Source: Bacteroidales bacterium
GTDB lineage: Bacteria > Bacteroidota > Bacteroidia > Bacteroidales > UBA932
Direction of reading: 5' to 3'
DNA length: 64,000 nt
Assembly: GCA_017398335.1 (NCBI GenBank)
Contig: JAFQGK010000024.1
Coordinates: 1 to 64,000 of the forward strand
Both the position numbers and the translations under genes were made by a program. Below, one piece after another: positions 35,601 through 45,183 of the stretch. How positions within the stretch are numbered: the first letter of the stretch is position 1; each line of letters begins with the position of its first letter. A model generated the notes under the pieces. The model was not told the origin of the DNA. It made no database searches and saw nothing but the letters and a program-made list of their open reading frames with translations.

Positions 35601-36722
35601 TTATCTGTCTCTTACGCAGCGTACGGAAGCTCCGAAGCTTTCCTTGTTTCCCTTGCTTATCATAAAGTGTGGCTGTGAACCGACTATGTACCTGTAATAA
35701 GCCATGTCGCTTTCACCTTCCACTTCGTCAGCAGTCCAGAATACTGAATAATCGTATACTCCTTCAAACGAAGCGTCAGGATATCCGGTGCCGGACTTTA
35801 CTGCCGGGGTGACTCCGAGATTTGCATATCCGGTAGGAATGAATGCAAGGCCGCTTCTGTTGCTGATGCTGCCTACAGCCGGCCAGTATGTCCACATCTT
35901 CATGGTATTGAAGCTGGCATCAGCCATGAGCTGGGATGCTATTGTCGGAGTTCCGTTCTTCTCCTTGTCCCAGAATATGTCCTCATATTCCTTTACTTCA
36001 GGAGCATCTGCATTGTCTTTGAGAAGCCAGTTCGCCAGATTTATCCAATCCTGCTCAGTCGGGAGACGCCAGTTTCCGCCAGGTAGCTGGCTGCAAACCT
36101 GAACGGCATCTTCATAATTGTAATAACGTCCGAAGACTTCAGCCATCGCATCGGCATTTCTGAAAGGAGTACCTGCCGTATCTTCGGAAATGTTGCTGTT
36201 GATCCAGTCCTGGTTTCCTGCGATGATATAGCGGTATGATGTGCCGGTAACCTTATAGGTGTCGTCGTATATTCCTGATCCGGTTATCGAACCGTTTTCA
36301 CCTCCTTTGACAAGAGTGGTGTAGCTGACAGCGTATGTGTTGGAATATCCGGATGCGTAAGCATAGCAATATACGGTAAAGGTGCCGAGGGTATCCTTGA
36401 TAGGGTATTCGAATGTGCCGTCCGAAGGCTTTCCGTCCTTGCCCAGACCATTTTCATAACGGGTGGTGTCGTATTTTTCCATCAGAGGAGAAACTTTCCA
36501 GTAATATCCCACCTCCTTGCCTTCCGGATGAATGGCACCGCCAGGCTTGAGTCTAAGGGTCCTGGATTCCTTGGATGATGCATCCATGAATAGCTCAAGT
36601 CCTTCTATCGAGATCTCGCCTTCAAGTGACGGGTATGTCGTTTCTTCATCTTTCTTGCAGGATCCTGCCGCAAGTATAATCAAAGTCAAAAGTGCAGCTG
36701 TTTTAAGCGTCTTAAGGCTCAT
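35601..36722 (-). CDS. Lipoprotein with FISUMP-type domain
   Basis: Function unknown. The 373-residue product starts at the ATG 36722 (MSLKTLKTAALL), since the longer frame from 36752 lacks a good start. The lipobox is AAGSCKKDEETT, a classical Bacteroidota surface-export signal (Lys and acidic residues after Cys). Residues 30-140 are beta-rich and PKD-like (YYWKVSP, GTFTVYCYAYASGYS). The C-terminal half has YYNYEDAVQVCSQLPGGNWRLPTEQDWINLANWL and a final FGASVRCVRD, which is the Fibrobacter succinogenes major paralogous domain pattern. It is convergent with lolA and divergent from apbE. Confidence 0.8.
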   Translation of the reverse strand: MSLKTLKTAALLTLIILAAGSCKKDEETTYPSLEGEISIEGLELFMDASSKESRTLRLKPGGAIHPEGKEVGYYWKVSPLMEKYDTTRYENGLGKDGKPSDGTFEYPIKDTLGTFTVYCYAYASGYSNTYAVSYTTLVKGGENGSITGSGIYDDTYKVTGTSYRYIIAGNQDWINSNISEDTAGTPFRNADAMAEVFGRYYNYEDAVQVCSQLPGGNWRLPTEQDWINLANWLLKDNADAPEVKEYEDIFWDKEKNGTPTIASQLMADASFNTMKMWTYWPAVGSISNRSGLAFIPTGYANLGVTPAVKSGTGYPDASFEGVYDYSVFWTADEVEGESDMAYYRYIVGSQPHFMISKGNKESFGASVRCVRDR

Positions 36723-36780
36723 TGTCTTGAATTTAGTGATACAATCGTGCAAATATGCGCATTTTAATTTGAAAAACCGC

Positions 36781-36788
36781 TACCTTTG
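36781..36788 (+). promoter_or_regulatory. Candidate -7 box for apbE
   Basis: TACCTTTG matches TAnnTTTG and stands 25 bases before the apbE ATG at 36814. The -33 position has no clear match. Confidence 0.4.
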
Positions 36789-36813
36789 TGCAAATACTTT
36801 GCCGTTTGTGTGT

Positions 36814-37881
36814 ATGAGAAACATCTTTTTCAGCCTTTTTCTGTCATTTGCCGCAGCACTTCTTTTTATGTCGTGCGATGAAAGAGACAGATATGTTACG
36901 CTCTCCGGTTATGCACAGGGAGGAACCTATGCTGTGAAGATAAATCTCAAGGGGGTAAATACACCTCCGGAAGAGATCAGTAGCCGTGTGGATTCACTTC
37001 TGAAGAATATCGACAGATCACTTTCAGGATATAACAGAAATTCAACCATAAGCCGTTTCAATGCAGGTGAACGGGTCTTCCCGGACAGCCTTTTCATTGA
37101 TATGTATTCAAGGGCTTACGACATTTACAGGCTGACTGACAAGTGTGTGGATCCTGCATCAGCACCATTGTTCGATCTCTGGGGATTCGGCTTTACATCC
37201 GATTCCCTGCCTTCTGCTGCCAAGGTCCGGGAGGTCCATTCAAAGTGCGGAATGGGCAGACTGAAGGATGATATGGCGTCAGCTTTATCGTCGGACGGCA
37301 GTCTCAGGCCTGAAGACCTTATCGCTGATTCCTTCCTGCAGGATATGCCTGAACTGAATTATAATGCGATAGCTCAAGGATACAGCTGTGATCTGGTGGC
37401 AGAATATCTCTATTCCATCGGTGTCAAGGATATGATGGTAGATATAGGTGAAATCTTTTGCGACGGGTTGAATCCTTCCCGCAAGCCCTGGACAATAGGA
37501 ATTGACAGGCCGGTGGATGGAAATAACCGTCCTGGAGCCGACCTTCAGGAGGTCTTTCATGTCCCGGCAGGGCCGCATGGCGTGGTGACTTCCGGAAACT
37601 ACCGCAAGTTCTATGTCAAGGACGGTAGAAAATATGCTCATACCATTGACCCGCGCACCGGCTATCCGGTGGATCATAACCTCCTGAGCGCTACTGTCAC
37701 GGCTCCTGATGCAACTCTTGCAGATGCCTATGCGACCTATTGTATGGTGATAGGTCTGGAAGAAGCGAAGGAGTTCATATCCTCAAGTCCGGAACTGGAG
37801 GCCTGTTTTATCTATGATGAAGACGGTGAGATGAAATCATGGTGCTCGGATGGCTTCATACTTGTCACAATGCAGAAATAG
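36814..37881 (+). CDS. apbE: FAD:protein FMN transferase lipoprotein
   Basis: Transfers FMN covalently to threonines of redox proteins such as NqrB/NqrC or RnfG, in the periplasm. The start at 36814 gives a lipoprotein signal peptide (MRNIFFSLFLSFAAALLFMSCDERD); the open frame reaching back to 36532 crosses the divergent gene and was not used. The 355-residue product has YAQGGTYAVKI, DRSLSGYNRNSTISRFNAGE, VDPASAPLFDLWGFG, LNYNAIAQGYSCDLVAEYL, MVDIGEIFCDG, GVVTSGNYRKFYV and the Mg-binding HTIDPRTGYPV then DATLADAYAT. Length is normal. The stop overlaps the convergent comEC-like gene by 17 bases. Confidence 0.94.
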   Translation: MRNIFFSLFLSFAAALLFMSCDERDRYVTLSGYAQGGTYAVKINLKGVNTPPEEISSRVDSLLKNIDRSLSGYNRNSTISRFNAGERVFPDSLFIDMYSRAYDIYRLTDKCVDPASAPLFDLWGFGFTSDSLPSAAKVREVHSKCGMGRLKDDMASALSSDGSLRPEDLIADSFLQDMPELNYNAIAQGYSCDLVAEYLYSIGVKDMMVDIGEIFCDGLNPSRKPWTIGIDRPVDGNNRPGADLQEVFHVPAGPHGVVTSGNYRKFYVKDGRKYAHTIDPRTGYPVDHNLLSATVTAPDATLADAYATYCMVIGLEEAKEFISSSPELEACFIYDEDGEMKSWCSDGFILVTMQK

Positions 37882-38959
37882 TTTCAAGGATAAATATAAG
37901 GTACGAAGCAGTCTTTTCACAGGTCTCTGTCAGGATTTCCGGGCAGAGACCTGCTGAATTCAGTGTCAAGGTAAGGATGGAGACCGGTATGAGGATGCTT
38001 GTAAGTGGAAGCGCAAGGAGGTTGGTCAGTATGAAATATACAGGAAATGATTTGAAATGGAAATATGCAAGCGGCCCTGTCGTAAGCTGGCAGGATATGG
38101 TAAGTGCAGCCGCATCCCATATCAGTTTCAGCAGATGGCCGCCTTCATTGTCCGTCCATATGCCTTTCAGATGGGGATGTATGTATGCTATGCCTGCCAT
38201 TGCCGCGTAAGACAGCTGAAAGCCGATGTCGGTGATGTCTGTCGGTCTTATGGCCAGCTGGATCAGAAGGCTTCTGTTCAGGACTGTCTTCAGGTCGGTG
38301 CTTCTTGCCGACATCTTCCCGATTTCCCTCAGTGTTATGAATATCAATGCTCTGGTTATGGAAGAACCGGCGCCTGTGGCGAGCGTGTACAATGTGCAGA
38401 GAACAATTGTCGTAATGGAACGGACCTTCTTTGCCCATATAGTGTTTCCGAATATTGACATTATCTTGGATATTATGCCGTATATTATCCCCAGATGCAG
38501 CCCCGATAGTGCCAGAATATGGGAGGCACCGCTTTCTCTGAATGATTGGATGATGTTGAGAGGCAGGCTGTTGCGGTCTCCTGTCAGAAGCGCTTTGATC
38601 AGGGCGTTAGTGTCGTGGTTCGAGAAGGGAATCCTGTCGATCGCTTCCTTCAGATACGTGCAAAGATCCGCCACGGCTTTAGGAAGGGTTCTTTCGGAAC
38701 CGCTTATATCCGTGATGCGTCCGTTGAGACCACAGAATATACCGACGGACAGTGCAAGAAAGATTACGACTGCCCTGGTGGCTTGTCTGGGGGCTCTGTA
38801 CCTGCATGAATACAGGCCTGCTCCGAACCCTACTGCAGCGGCCAATGTGATGTTTGCAGCAGTATATGTGAATGAAAATCCTGATGGTGCCGAAGCCGCA
38901 ATGAATGCTCCGACGGCGAATAATGGTTCAAACCCAGCATAGTCTCTCTCCGCGCCCAT
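37865..38959 (-). CDS. Short ComEC/Rec2-like membrane protein
   Basis: Homologue of the DNA-uptake channel ComEC. The 364-residue protein contains the Competence domain: GDRNSLPLNIIQSFRESGASHILALSGLHLGIIYGII, then GAGSSITRALIFITLREIGKM and FQLSYAAMAGIAYIHP, with six or more hydrophobic segments. Full-length Bacteroidota homologues are about 650-700 residues and include an N-terminal DUF4131/OB region; here only a short membrane N-terminus precedes the domain, and no beta-lactamase-like domain follows. The frame is intact, so it is either a compact form or a decayed copy. Convergent overlap with apbE. Confidence 0.75.
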   Translation of the reverse strand: MGAERDYAGFEPLFAVGAFIAASAPSGFSFTYTAANITLAAAVGFGAGLYSCRYRAPRQATRAVVIFLALSVGIFCGLNGRITDISGSERTLPKAVADLCTYLKEAIDRIPFSNHDTNALIKALLTGDRNSLPLNIIQSFRESGASHILALSGLHLGIIYGIISKIMSIFGNTIWAKKVRSITTIVLCTLYTLATGAGSSITRALIFITLREIGKMSARSTDLKTVLNRSLLIQLAIRPTDITDIGFQLSYAAMAGIAYIHPHLKGIWTDNEGGHLLKLIWDAAALTISCQLTTGPLAYFHFKSFPVYFILTNLLALPLTSILIPVSILTLTLNSAGLCPEILTETCEKTASYLIFILETISAL

Positions 38960-38973
38960 ATTCCTTCCGATTT

Positions 38974-39006
38974 TTTGCTAATGTAGCGATTATTTTTGTA
39001 ACTTTG
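38974..39006 (+). promoter_or_regulatory. Promoter of ackA-ptb-buk-glpABC
   Basis: TTTG (38974-38977), 21 bases, TAACTTTG (38999-39006): full matches to both Bacteroides boxes at correct spacing. The ackA ATG is 40 bases downstream, consistent with a short leader. Confidence 0.75.
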
Positions 39007-39046
39007 CAAGGATAGACTGATAACAGAATATAATTTTAAAACCATT

Positions 39047-40258
39047 ATGATAATCTTAGTTCTGAATTGCGGAAGCTCTTCCCTCAAGTATCAGCTTCTG
39101 GATATGAAAAACGAGGAGGTCTATGACCTTCTTGCCAAGGGCCTTGTTGAAAGAATCGGTATGGAAGTCGGATGTATCAAGCATCAGGCGACAGGAAAGG
39201 AGAAGTTTGTCAAGGAAATGCCTATCGAGGACCATACAGTGGGTATTCAGGCTGTGATCGATGCTCTTCTTGACAAGGAATACGGTGTTCTTTCTACACT
39301 GGAGGATATCGAGGCTGTAGGTCACCGTGTAGTGCATGGCGCGGAAGAGTTCGTCTGCAGTCAGCTCATTACCGATGAGGTCGTTGCGCAGCTTGAGAAA
39401 TGCTCGGTTTTCGCCCCTCTTCACAATCCTGCCAACATCCTGGGAATCAAGGCAGTGTCGGCTGTCCTCCCTACCGTTCCGCAGGTCGGTGTCTTTGATA
39501 CTGCTTTCCATCAGACTATGCCGGCATATGCGTATATGTATGCCCTTCCATATGAATATTATGACAAGTACCGCATCCGTCGTTATGGATTCCATGGAAC
39601 AAGCCATAAGTATGTTTCGGCGAAGGGAGCGAAATTCGCCGGTCTTGACATAAATTATTCGAAGATCATTACATGTCATCTTGGCAACGGAAGTTCGATA
39701 GCGGCCGTAGTAAACGGAAAATCCATTGATACGACAATGGGATTCACCCCTCTTGAAGGCCTCATCATGGGTACCCGCTGCGGTAATGTCGATCCGGATG
39801 TGATTACATATCTTCAGGAAAAGGAGGGACTTTCTCCTGGGGAGATGAGCAAGGTACTCAATAAGAAGAGCGGTTTCCTCGGTCTCTCAGGCGTTTCATC
39901 TGATGCGCGTGACCTCAATGCGGCAGCTAATGAAGGTGATCCGAAAGCAAAGCTTACTCTCAAGAAGCTTACATATGACATTACAAAGTTCATCGGAGCA
40001 TATGCTGCTGCAATGAATGGTGTGGATCTCATAGTATTCACCGGTGGAATCGGAGAAAACAATACACGTCTCCGTCGCAGGGTGTGTGAGAATCTTACAT
40101 ATCTTGGTGTCAAGTTTGACTATGATGCGAACGTAGCTGCAGGCGTAGATACTATCCTGACTCTTCCGGATTCGAAGGTCAAGGTGGCTCTGATCACTAC
40201 TAACGAGGAACTTATGATTGCTCGCGACACAATGGAAATCGTTCAGAACGAAGAGTAG
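39047..40258 (+). CDS. ackA: Acetate kinase
   Basis: Makes ATP and acetate from acetyl phosphate. The 403-residue protein has the ASKHA-fold motifs: VLNCGSSSLKYQL at the N-terminus, GHRVVHG, VFDTAFHQTMP, YGFHGTSHKYVS, HLGNGSSIAAV, DTTMGFTPLEGLIMGTRCGNVDPD and FTGGIGENN. The length is typical. It leads a cluster in which phosphate butyryltransferase and butyrate kinase follow, instead of the more common phosphate acetyltransferase partner. Confidence 0.97.
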   Translation: MIILVLNCGSSSLKYQLLDMKNEEVYDLLAKGLVERIGMEVGCIKHQATGKEKFVKEMPIEDHTVGIQAVIDALLDKEYGVLSTLEDIEAVGHRVVHGAEEFVCSQLITDEVVAQLEKCSVFAPLHNPANILGIKAVSAVLPTVPQVGVFDTAFHQTMPAYAYMYALPYEYYDKYRIRRYGFHGTSHKYVSAKGAKFAGLDINYSKIITCHLGNGSSIAAVVNGKSIDTTMGFTPLEGLIMGTRCGNVDPDVITYLQEKEGLSPGEMSKVLNKKSGFLGLSGVSSDARDLNAAANEGDPKAKLTLKKLTYDITKFIGAYAAAMNGVDLIVFTGGIGENNTRLRRRVCENLTYLGVKFDYDANVAAGVDTILTLPDSKVKVALITTNEELMIARDTMEIVQNEE

Positions 40259-40269
40259 ATTTTAAGGAG

Positions 40270-41178
40270 ATGTTGACAGGATTCGATCAGATATTTGCTG
40301 AACTCGCAGGCAGGGGAGTCCGTAAGAGGATGATTGCTGCCTGGGGGGTGGACGGCCATACCATTGCGGCGGCCGGCAGGGCGGTGAACCTTGGACTTGT
40401 GGATGTGACTCTTGTCGGCGACAAGGATAAGATAGCGGATGCATGCAGGGAGGAAGGCGTTGACAAGTCGTTGTTCACGATAGTACATAACACGGATGAA
40501 CTTTCCTCTGTCAGTCAGGCTGTGCAGATGATCCGTGAAGGAGAGGGCGATTTCCTGATGAAAGGATTGTGCTCTACCGACAAGTTTCTGCGTGCTATCC
40601 TTAATAAGGAGACGGGTCTTCTGCCTCCGAAAGGAACCCTGACACATTGCGGAGTCCTGGAAATTCCGCAGTATCACAAGCTTCTTTTCGTTGGAGACGT
40701 TGCTGTCATACCTGCTCCGGATTTCAAGCAGAAGCAGCTTATCATGGGATTTCTTGTCAAGACAGCTCAGGCAGTCGGAGTCGAGAAGCCTAAGGTGGCA
40801 GTCATTGCTGCAACTGAGCAGGTGCTGGTAAGCCAGATGGCAACGATTGAAGCTGCAATGCTTGCAAAGATGGCGGATCGAGGACAGATCAAGGGATGTG
40901 TGGTCGACGGCCCTCTTGCCCTTGATGTCGCTATAGATAAGGAATCAGTGGCGATCAAGGGATTGGAAAGTCCTGTTGCGGGAGATGCAGACTGCCTGCT
41001 GTTCCCGAACATAGAATCCGGCAATGTCTTCTATAAGGCTAATTCCAAGCTGGTTCCTGGAGTGAGGCAGGCAGGAATACTGGTCGGTGCGAAGGTTCCA
41101 TGCGTGCTCTCGTCAAGGGCGGACAGTATTGATACGAAACTTAACTCCATTGCTGTAGCTGCAATGTCGGCAAGATAA
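40270..41178 (+). CDS. ptb: Phosphate butyryltransferase
   Basis: Exchanges CoA for phosphate on butyryl-CoA (or related acyl-CoA), giving the acyl phosphate for Buk. The 302-residue product resembles the PTA/PTB family: VAWGVDGHTIAAA-type start (AAWGVDGHTI), VDVTLVGDKDKI, GEGDFLMKGLCSTDKFLRAIL, LTHCGVLEIP, VVDGPLALDVA and DCLLFPNIESGNVFYKA. The length (about 300) separates it from the 330-residue or longer Pta. It begins 11 bases after ackA. Branched-chain acyl-CoAs are a possible alternative substrate. Confidence 0.92.
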   Translation: MLTGFDQIFAELAGRGVRKRMIAAWGVDGHTIAAAGRAVNLGLVDVTLVGDKDKIADACREEGVDKSLFTIVHNTDELSSVSQAVQMIREGEGDFLMKGLCSTDKFLRAILNKETGLLPPKGTLTHCGVLEIPQYHKLLFVGDVAVIPAPDFKQKQLIMGFLVKTAQAVGVEKPKVAVIAATEQVLVSQMATIEAAMLAKMADRGQIKGCVVDGPLALDVAIDKESVAIKGLESPVAGDADCLLFPNIESGNVFYKANSKLVPGVRQAGILVGAKVPCVLSSRADSIDTKLNSIAVAAMSAR

Positions 41179-41207
41179 TACACAGATAACACAAAACAAT
41201 AACCGAT

Positions 41208-42323
41208 ATGAAAGGTCGAATACTGGTAGTAAATACCGGATCCACCTCGACAAAAATAGGCTTTTACGATGCTGGAGAGAAGCTCTTCGAGCAGAATCTC
41301 ACACATTCTGCCGAAGAAGTGGCACGATACGATTCTGTCATGGATCAGACTGGAATGCGTCGCGATGCCATAATCTCTTTCCTTGAGGAAAAGGGCATAG
41401 CATTGGAAACTATAGATATATCCATGGCCAGAGGAGGACTAATAACTCCTATACGTACTGGTGTCTATATCGTGAACCGGGAGATGCGCGATGCCCTTAT
41501 GGCAGGAAGAGAGGGTGTGCATGCATGTAACCTGAGTGCTCTTCTGGCAGATGATATAGCTGTGCTCGTGAATGAAGCAAGGGCGGCGAAAGGAATTGCA
41601 GAAAAGTGCCATGCATACATTGCCGATCCTCCTATGGCAGATGAGATGCTTCCGGAGGTGAAGGTCGGAGGTCTTCCTGAGTTTCCAAGAAGGACTCTTT
41701 TCCATGCTCTGAATTCCCGGGCAATGGTGCGCAGGTATGCCAGAAGTGTCGGAAAGACAAATAAGGAGGTCACTGTCGTGGTGGCGCATATGGGTGGCGG
41801 ATCATCTGTTTCCCTTCATAGGAACGGTCTAGTGGTAGATGTGAATGATTCTCTTGGCGGTGACGGTCCTATAAGTCCGGAGCGTGCCGGCAGTGTGCCA
41901 GGCTTCCAGCTGGTCGAAAAGTGTTTCAGCGGCCAGTGGACCAAGGAACAGATAAAGAAGAGACTTGTGGGAAGAGGTGGTGCTGTGGCATATTTCGGCA
42001 CAAATGATTTCCGTGAACTTGTCACAAGGGCGCAGAATGGAGAAAAGGAGTGCGAGACCTTCATCAAAGGTTACTGCATATCTTTCGCAAAATATATAGC
42101 TGCCGTTTCGACGGTCGTTTGCGGAAAGGTCGATGCCATAATCCTTACGGGAGGTATCGCATACAGCGAATATATAACAGCTGACATAAAGGAAAGGGTC
42201 AGCTTCATCGCTCCGGTATATGTGTATCCGGGAGAGAATGAACTTGAATCACTTGCAGAGAACGGATATGGCATACTTGCAGGTGAATTTGAAATAAAGG
42301 AATATAGTTCTAAAGTTATATAA
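41208..42323 (+). CDS. buk: Butyrate kinase (or branched-chain fatty-acid kinase)
   Basis: Converts butyryl phosphate plus ADP to butyrate plus ATP. The 371-residue protein shows the family motifs ILVVNTGSTSTKIGFYD, ARGGLITPIRTGVY, AYIADPPMADEMLPE, VVVAHMGGGSSVSLHRNG, NDSLGGDGPISPERAG and ILTGGIAYSEY. It follows ptb by 29 bases. With ptb it forms a substrate-level phosphorylation route; the acyl group cannot be determined from sequence, and isobutyrate or isovalerate are alternatives. Confidence 0.93.
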   Translation: MKGRILVVNTGSTSTKIGFYDAGEKLFEQNLTHSAEEVARYDSVMDQTGMRRDAIISFLEEKGIALETIDISMARGGLITPIRTGVYIVNREMRDALMAGREGVHACNLSALLADDIAVLVNEARAAKGIAEKCHAYIADPPMADEMLPEVKVGGLPEFPRRTLFHALNSRAMVRRYARSVGKTNKEVTVVVAHMGGGSSVSLHRNGLVVDVNDSLGGDGPISPERAGSVPGFQLVEKCFSGQWTKEQIKKRLVGRGGAVAYFGTNDFRELVTRAQNGEKECETFIKGYCISFAKYIAAVSTVVCGKVDAIILTGGIAYSEYITADIKERVSFIAPVYVYPGENELESLAENGYGILAGEFEIKEYSSKVI

Positions 42324-42327
42324 ACAA

Positions 42328-43932
42328 ATGTCTAAGGAATACGATGTAATCATTGTCGGCGGAGGTGCTACTGGAGCCGGTACAGCCAGAGACTGTGCCA
42401 TGAGAGGCTTGAAGACCCTCCTGCTCGAGCGTCACGACCTTTCGGCCGGCGCAACAGGACGAAATCACGGACTGCTTCACAGTGGTGCCCGTTATGCAGT
42501 TACCGATCAGGAGTCCGCTGAGGAATGTATCAGGGAGAATATGATTCTCCGTAAGGTGGCACGCCATTGCGTTGAGGAGACAGATGGTCTCTTCATTACT
42601 CTTCCGGAAGACGATCTTGGCTTCCAGTCTACTTTTGTTGACGCCTGTCGTCGCGCAGGAATCAATGCAGAGGCAATTGATCCGAAGGAGGCAATCAGAT
42701 TGGAACCATCTGTCAACAAGAATCTTATAGGTGCCGTAAAGGTTCCGGATGGTGCTGTCGATCCGTTCAGACTTACTATGGCCAATGTACTTGATGCCCG
42801 CCTTCATGGTGCGGAAGTCCTTACCTATCATGAAGTTACAGCTGTAGTGAAGGAAGGTGACAGAGTCGTAGGAGTAGAAGTATACGATGTCCATACCAAG
42901 GAGAAGAAGACTCTCCGCAGCCGTCTTGTAATCAATGCCGGAGGTATATGGGGCCATCATATTGCTGAACTGGCAGGTGCTACAGTGAACATGTTCCCTG
43001 CAAAGGGCGCCCTTCTCATCTTCGGTCACAGGGTAAACAATCTCGTGATAAACAGGTGCCGTAAGCCGGCTGATGCCGATATCCTTGTTCCAGGAGATAC
43101 AATATGCCTTATCGGAACGACATCGAGCCGACTTCCATATGACCAGATCGATGATATGAAGGTTACGGCAGACGAAGTTGACCTCCTTCTCCGCGAGGGA
43201 GAGAAACTGGCTCCGGAGCTTGCATATACTCGTATCCTCCGCGCATATGCCGGAGTACGTCCTCTTGTTGCTGCCGATAACGATCCTTCTGGCAGAAGCA
43301 TCAGCCGTGGTATCGTATGCCTTGACCACGAGACGCGTGACGGCATTCCTGGATTCATTACCATCACCGGCGGTAAGCTTATGACATACCGACTTATGGC
43401 TGAATGGGCTACGGACCTTGCCTGCAAGAAACTGGGAGTCGACAAACCATGTCAGACAGCGGATATTCCGCTTCCTGGTTCGGATATTACAGAAGAGGAC
43501 AGATATGCTTCGGGCTCGGATCTCGGAGGTAAGGCTGCGCGTGGACGCCACGGTTCGAGATCGGTTGAAATCAAGCATAAGGACCGCTATGATGAATCGC
43601 TTGTGTGTGAGTGCGAAGGCGTATCCATTGCCGAAGTTAATTATGCGATAGATACTCTGGACGCTAAGAATATTACAAATCTCCGTCGCAGGACAAGACT
43701 TGGTATGGGAACATGCCAGGGCGAGCTCTGTGCTTGCCGTGCTGCAGGACTTCTCAGCAAGGCGAACGGATGTGCGCGTAAGTCTGTTGAAGATCTTGCA
43801 ACATTCATGAATGAGAGATGGAAGGGAATGTTCCCTGTGTCCTGGGGTGATACATTGTCAGAAGCCCAGTTTACATCGTGGATATATGAAGGTGTATGCG
43901 GACTTGACGCTTTCGATAAAAAGGAGGAATAG
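42328..43932 (+). CDS. glpA: Anaerobic glycerol-3-phosphate dehydrogenase subunit A
   Basis: FAD subunit that oxidises glycerol 3-phosphate to dihydroxyacetone phosphate and passes electrons to quinone. The 534-residue protein has the dinucleotide motif YDVIIVGGGATGAGTARDCAMRG at the start, LLERHDLSAGATGRNHGLLHSGARY, and a C-terminal BFD-like [2Fe-2S] domain with CECEGVS and MGTCQGELCACRAAGLL. Length matches E. coli GlpA (542). It begins four bases after buk, so the cluster is likely one transcript. Confidence 0.96.
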   Translation: MSKEYDVIIVGGGATGAGTARDCAMRGLKTLLLERHDLSAGATGRNHGLLHSGARYAVTDQESAEECIRENMILRKVARHCVEETDGLFITLPEDDLGFQSTFVDACRRAGINAEAIDPKEAIRLEPSVNKNLIGAVKVPDGAVDPFRLTMANVLDARLHGAEVLTYHEVTAVVKEGDRVVGVEVYDVHTKEKKTLRSRLVINAGGIWGHHIAELAGATVNMFPAKGALLIFGHRVNNLVINRCRKPADADILVPGDTICLIGTTSSRLPYDQIDDMKVTADEVDLLLREGEKLAPELAYTRILRAYAGVRPLVAADNDPSGRSISRGIVCLDHETRDGIPGFITITGGKLMTYRLMAEWATDLACKKLGVDKPCQTADIPLPGSDITEEDRYASGSDLGGKAARGRHGSRSVEIKHKDRYDESLVCECEGVSIAEVNYAIDTLDAKNITNLRRRTRLGMGTCQGELCACRAAGLLSKANGCARKSVEDLATFMNERWKGMFPVSWGDTLSEAQFTSWIYEGVCGLDAFDKKEE

Positions 43933-43935
43933 GCT

Positions 43936-45162
43936 ATGAGATTTGATACAGTAATTATAGGTGGAGGCCTCAGCGGTCTCGTTGCAGGAATTGACCTTGT
44001 ACGCAAAGGTCAGAAGTGTCTGATCGTCTCGTCAGGTCAGAGTGCCCTTCATTTCTTCTCAGGTTCATTTGAACTTTGCAACAAGGAGAATGATCCTATG
44101 AAGGCTATTGCCTCTCTGGATGCATGTCATCCGTATTCGAAGCTTGGAGCAGAGCGTGTGGAGGCTCTTGCGGCGCGCGTCAAGCCATTCTTTGCTGAGC
44201 TTGGTCTGAATTTCAAGGGTGATGCTTCTGCAAATCACTGGAGAATGACTCCTCTCGGAGTAATGAAGAGAGCATGGCTTACACTTGATGAATATGCAAC
44301 TTTCGAATCTGAAACTGAAATGCCATGGAAGAAGGTGTCAGTCCTGAATATTGATGGCTTCCTGGATTTCCATACAAGCTATATCGCTGCTGCCCTTGAA
44401 GCAAAAGGAGTGGAAGTGGCTGTTGCATCTTTGTCGGCACCTCAGTTCGATAAGCTGAGGGAAAGTCCGACTGAAATGCGTTCTACCAACATTTCCAAGA
44501 CAATCATCGGTGAGTTTGTTGATGCGCTTGCAGAGCAGATAAACGGGAAGACCGACGGTTCAGATGCAGTGCTTATGCCTGCTGTGGCCGGCCTGACAGG
44601 AACAGCAGAAGTTGAACGTCTGAAGGAACTCGTCAAGGTACCTTTCCATTTCCTTCCGACGCTTCCGCCGTCTACCCCTGGAATCCGTATCCAGATGATG
44701 CTCAAGAAGTATTTCCAGCAGCAGGGTGGTGTCTATATGCTCGGTGATTCCGTGACAGAGGGCAGGTTTGAAGACGGTAAGCTCAAGAGTATAAAGACTC
44801 TAAATAACGAGGATACAGAGTTTGAGGCAGACAACTTCATTCTCGCAACAGGAAGCTTCTTCAGTAAGGGTATAGTCGCATCGCAGAACGGAGTGGCAGA
44901 GCCTGTGTTCGGTCTGGATGTTGATGCTGATTCAGACAGAACGAACTGGTATCAGCGCAATATGTTCGATGCACAGCCATATATGACTTTCGGAGTCGCT
45001 ACTGATGAAGAATTCCGTGCAAAGAAGGATGGCAGGCCTGTCGTTAACCTGTATGTCGTGGGATCGGTCCTCAGTGGATTCAATGCCATCAAGGATGGTT
45101 GCGGAGCAGGTGTATCTATCCTGACTTCCTTGAATGCTGCCGACCAGATCATGAATCTTTAA
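43936..45162 (+). CDS. glpB: Anaerobic glycerol-3-phosphate dehydrogenase subunit B
   Basis: Second flavin subunit of the GlpABC complex. The 408-residue product begins MRFDTVIIGGGLSGLVAGIDLVRKG with a Rossmann FAD/NAD motif, and has LSSGQSALHFFSGSFEL-type GlpB sequence (VSSGQSALHFFSGSFELC). The C-terminal part contains VNLYVVGSVLSGFNAIKDGCGAGVSILTS. Length is normal. It starts three bases after glpA, indicating coupled translation. Confidence 0.93.
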   Translation: MRFDTVIIGGGLSGLVAGIDLVRKGQKCLIVSSGQSALHFFSGSFELCNKENDPMKAIASLDACHPYSKLGAERVEALAARVKPFFAELGLNFKGDASANHWRMTPLGVMKRAWLTLDEYATFESETEMPWKKVSVLNIDGFLDFHTSYIAAALEAKGVEVAVASLSAPQFDKLRESPTEMRSTNISKTIIGEFVDALAEQINGKTDGSDAVLMPAVAGLTGTAEVERLKELVKVPFHFLPTLPPSTPGIRIQMMLKKYFQQQGGVYMLGDSVTEGRFEDGKLKSIKTLNNEDTEFEADNFILATGSFFSKGIVASQNGVAEPVFGLDVDADSDRTNWYQRNMFDAQPYMTFGVATDEEFRAKKDGRPVVNLYVVGSVLSGFNAIKDGCGAGVSILTSLNAADQIMNL

Positions 45163-45183
45163 AATTAAAATGATTCGAAGAAA

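Noticed and set aside
36532..36813. N-terminal extension of ApbE
   Set aside because: The extra 94 residues overlap the divergent lipoprotein gene and hide a good lipoprotein signal at 36814.
38226..38942. A 238-residue plus-strand frame opposite the ComEC-like gene
   Set aside because: No family resemblance; the minus-strand frame has the Competence domain motifs and membrane segments.
42316..43578. A 420-residue open frame on the minus strand opposite glpA
   Set aside because: It lies entirely inside the convincing glpA gene, has a composition unlike real proteins and no recognisable motif; it is an effect of codon bias.
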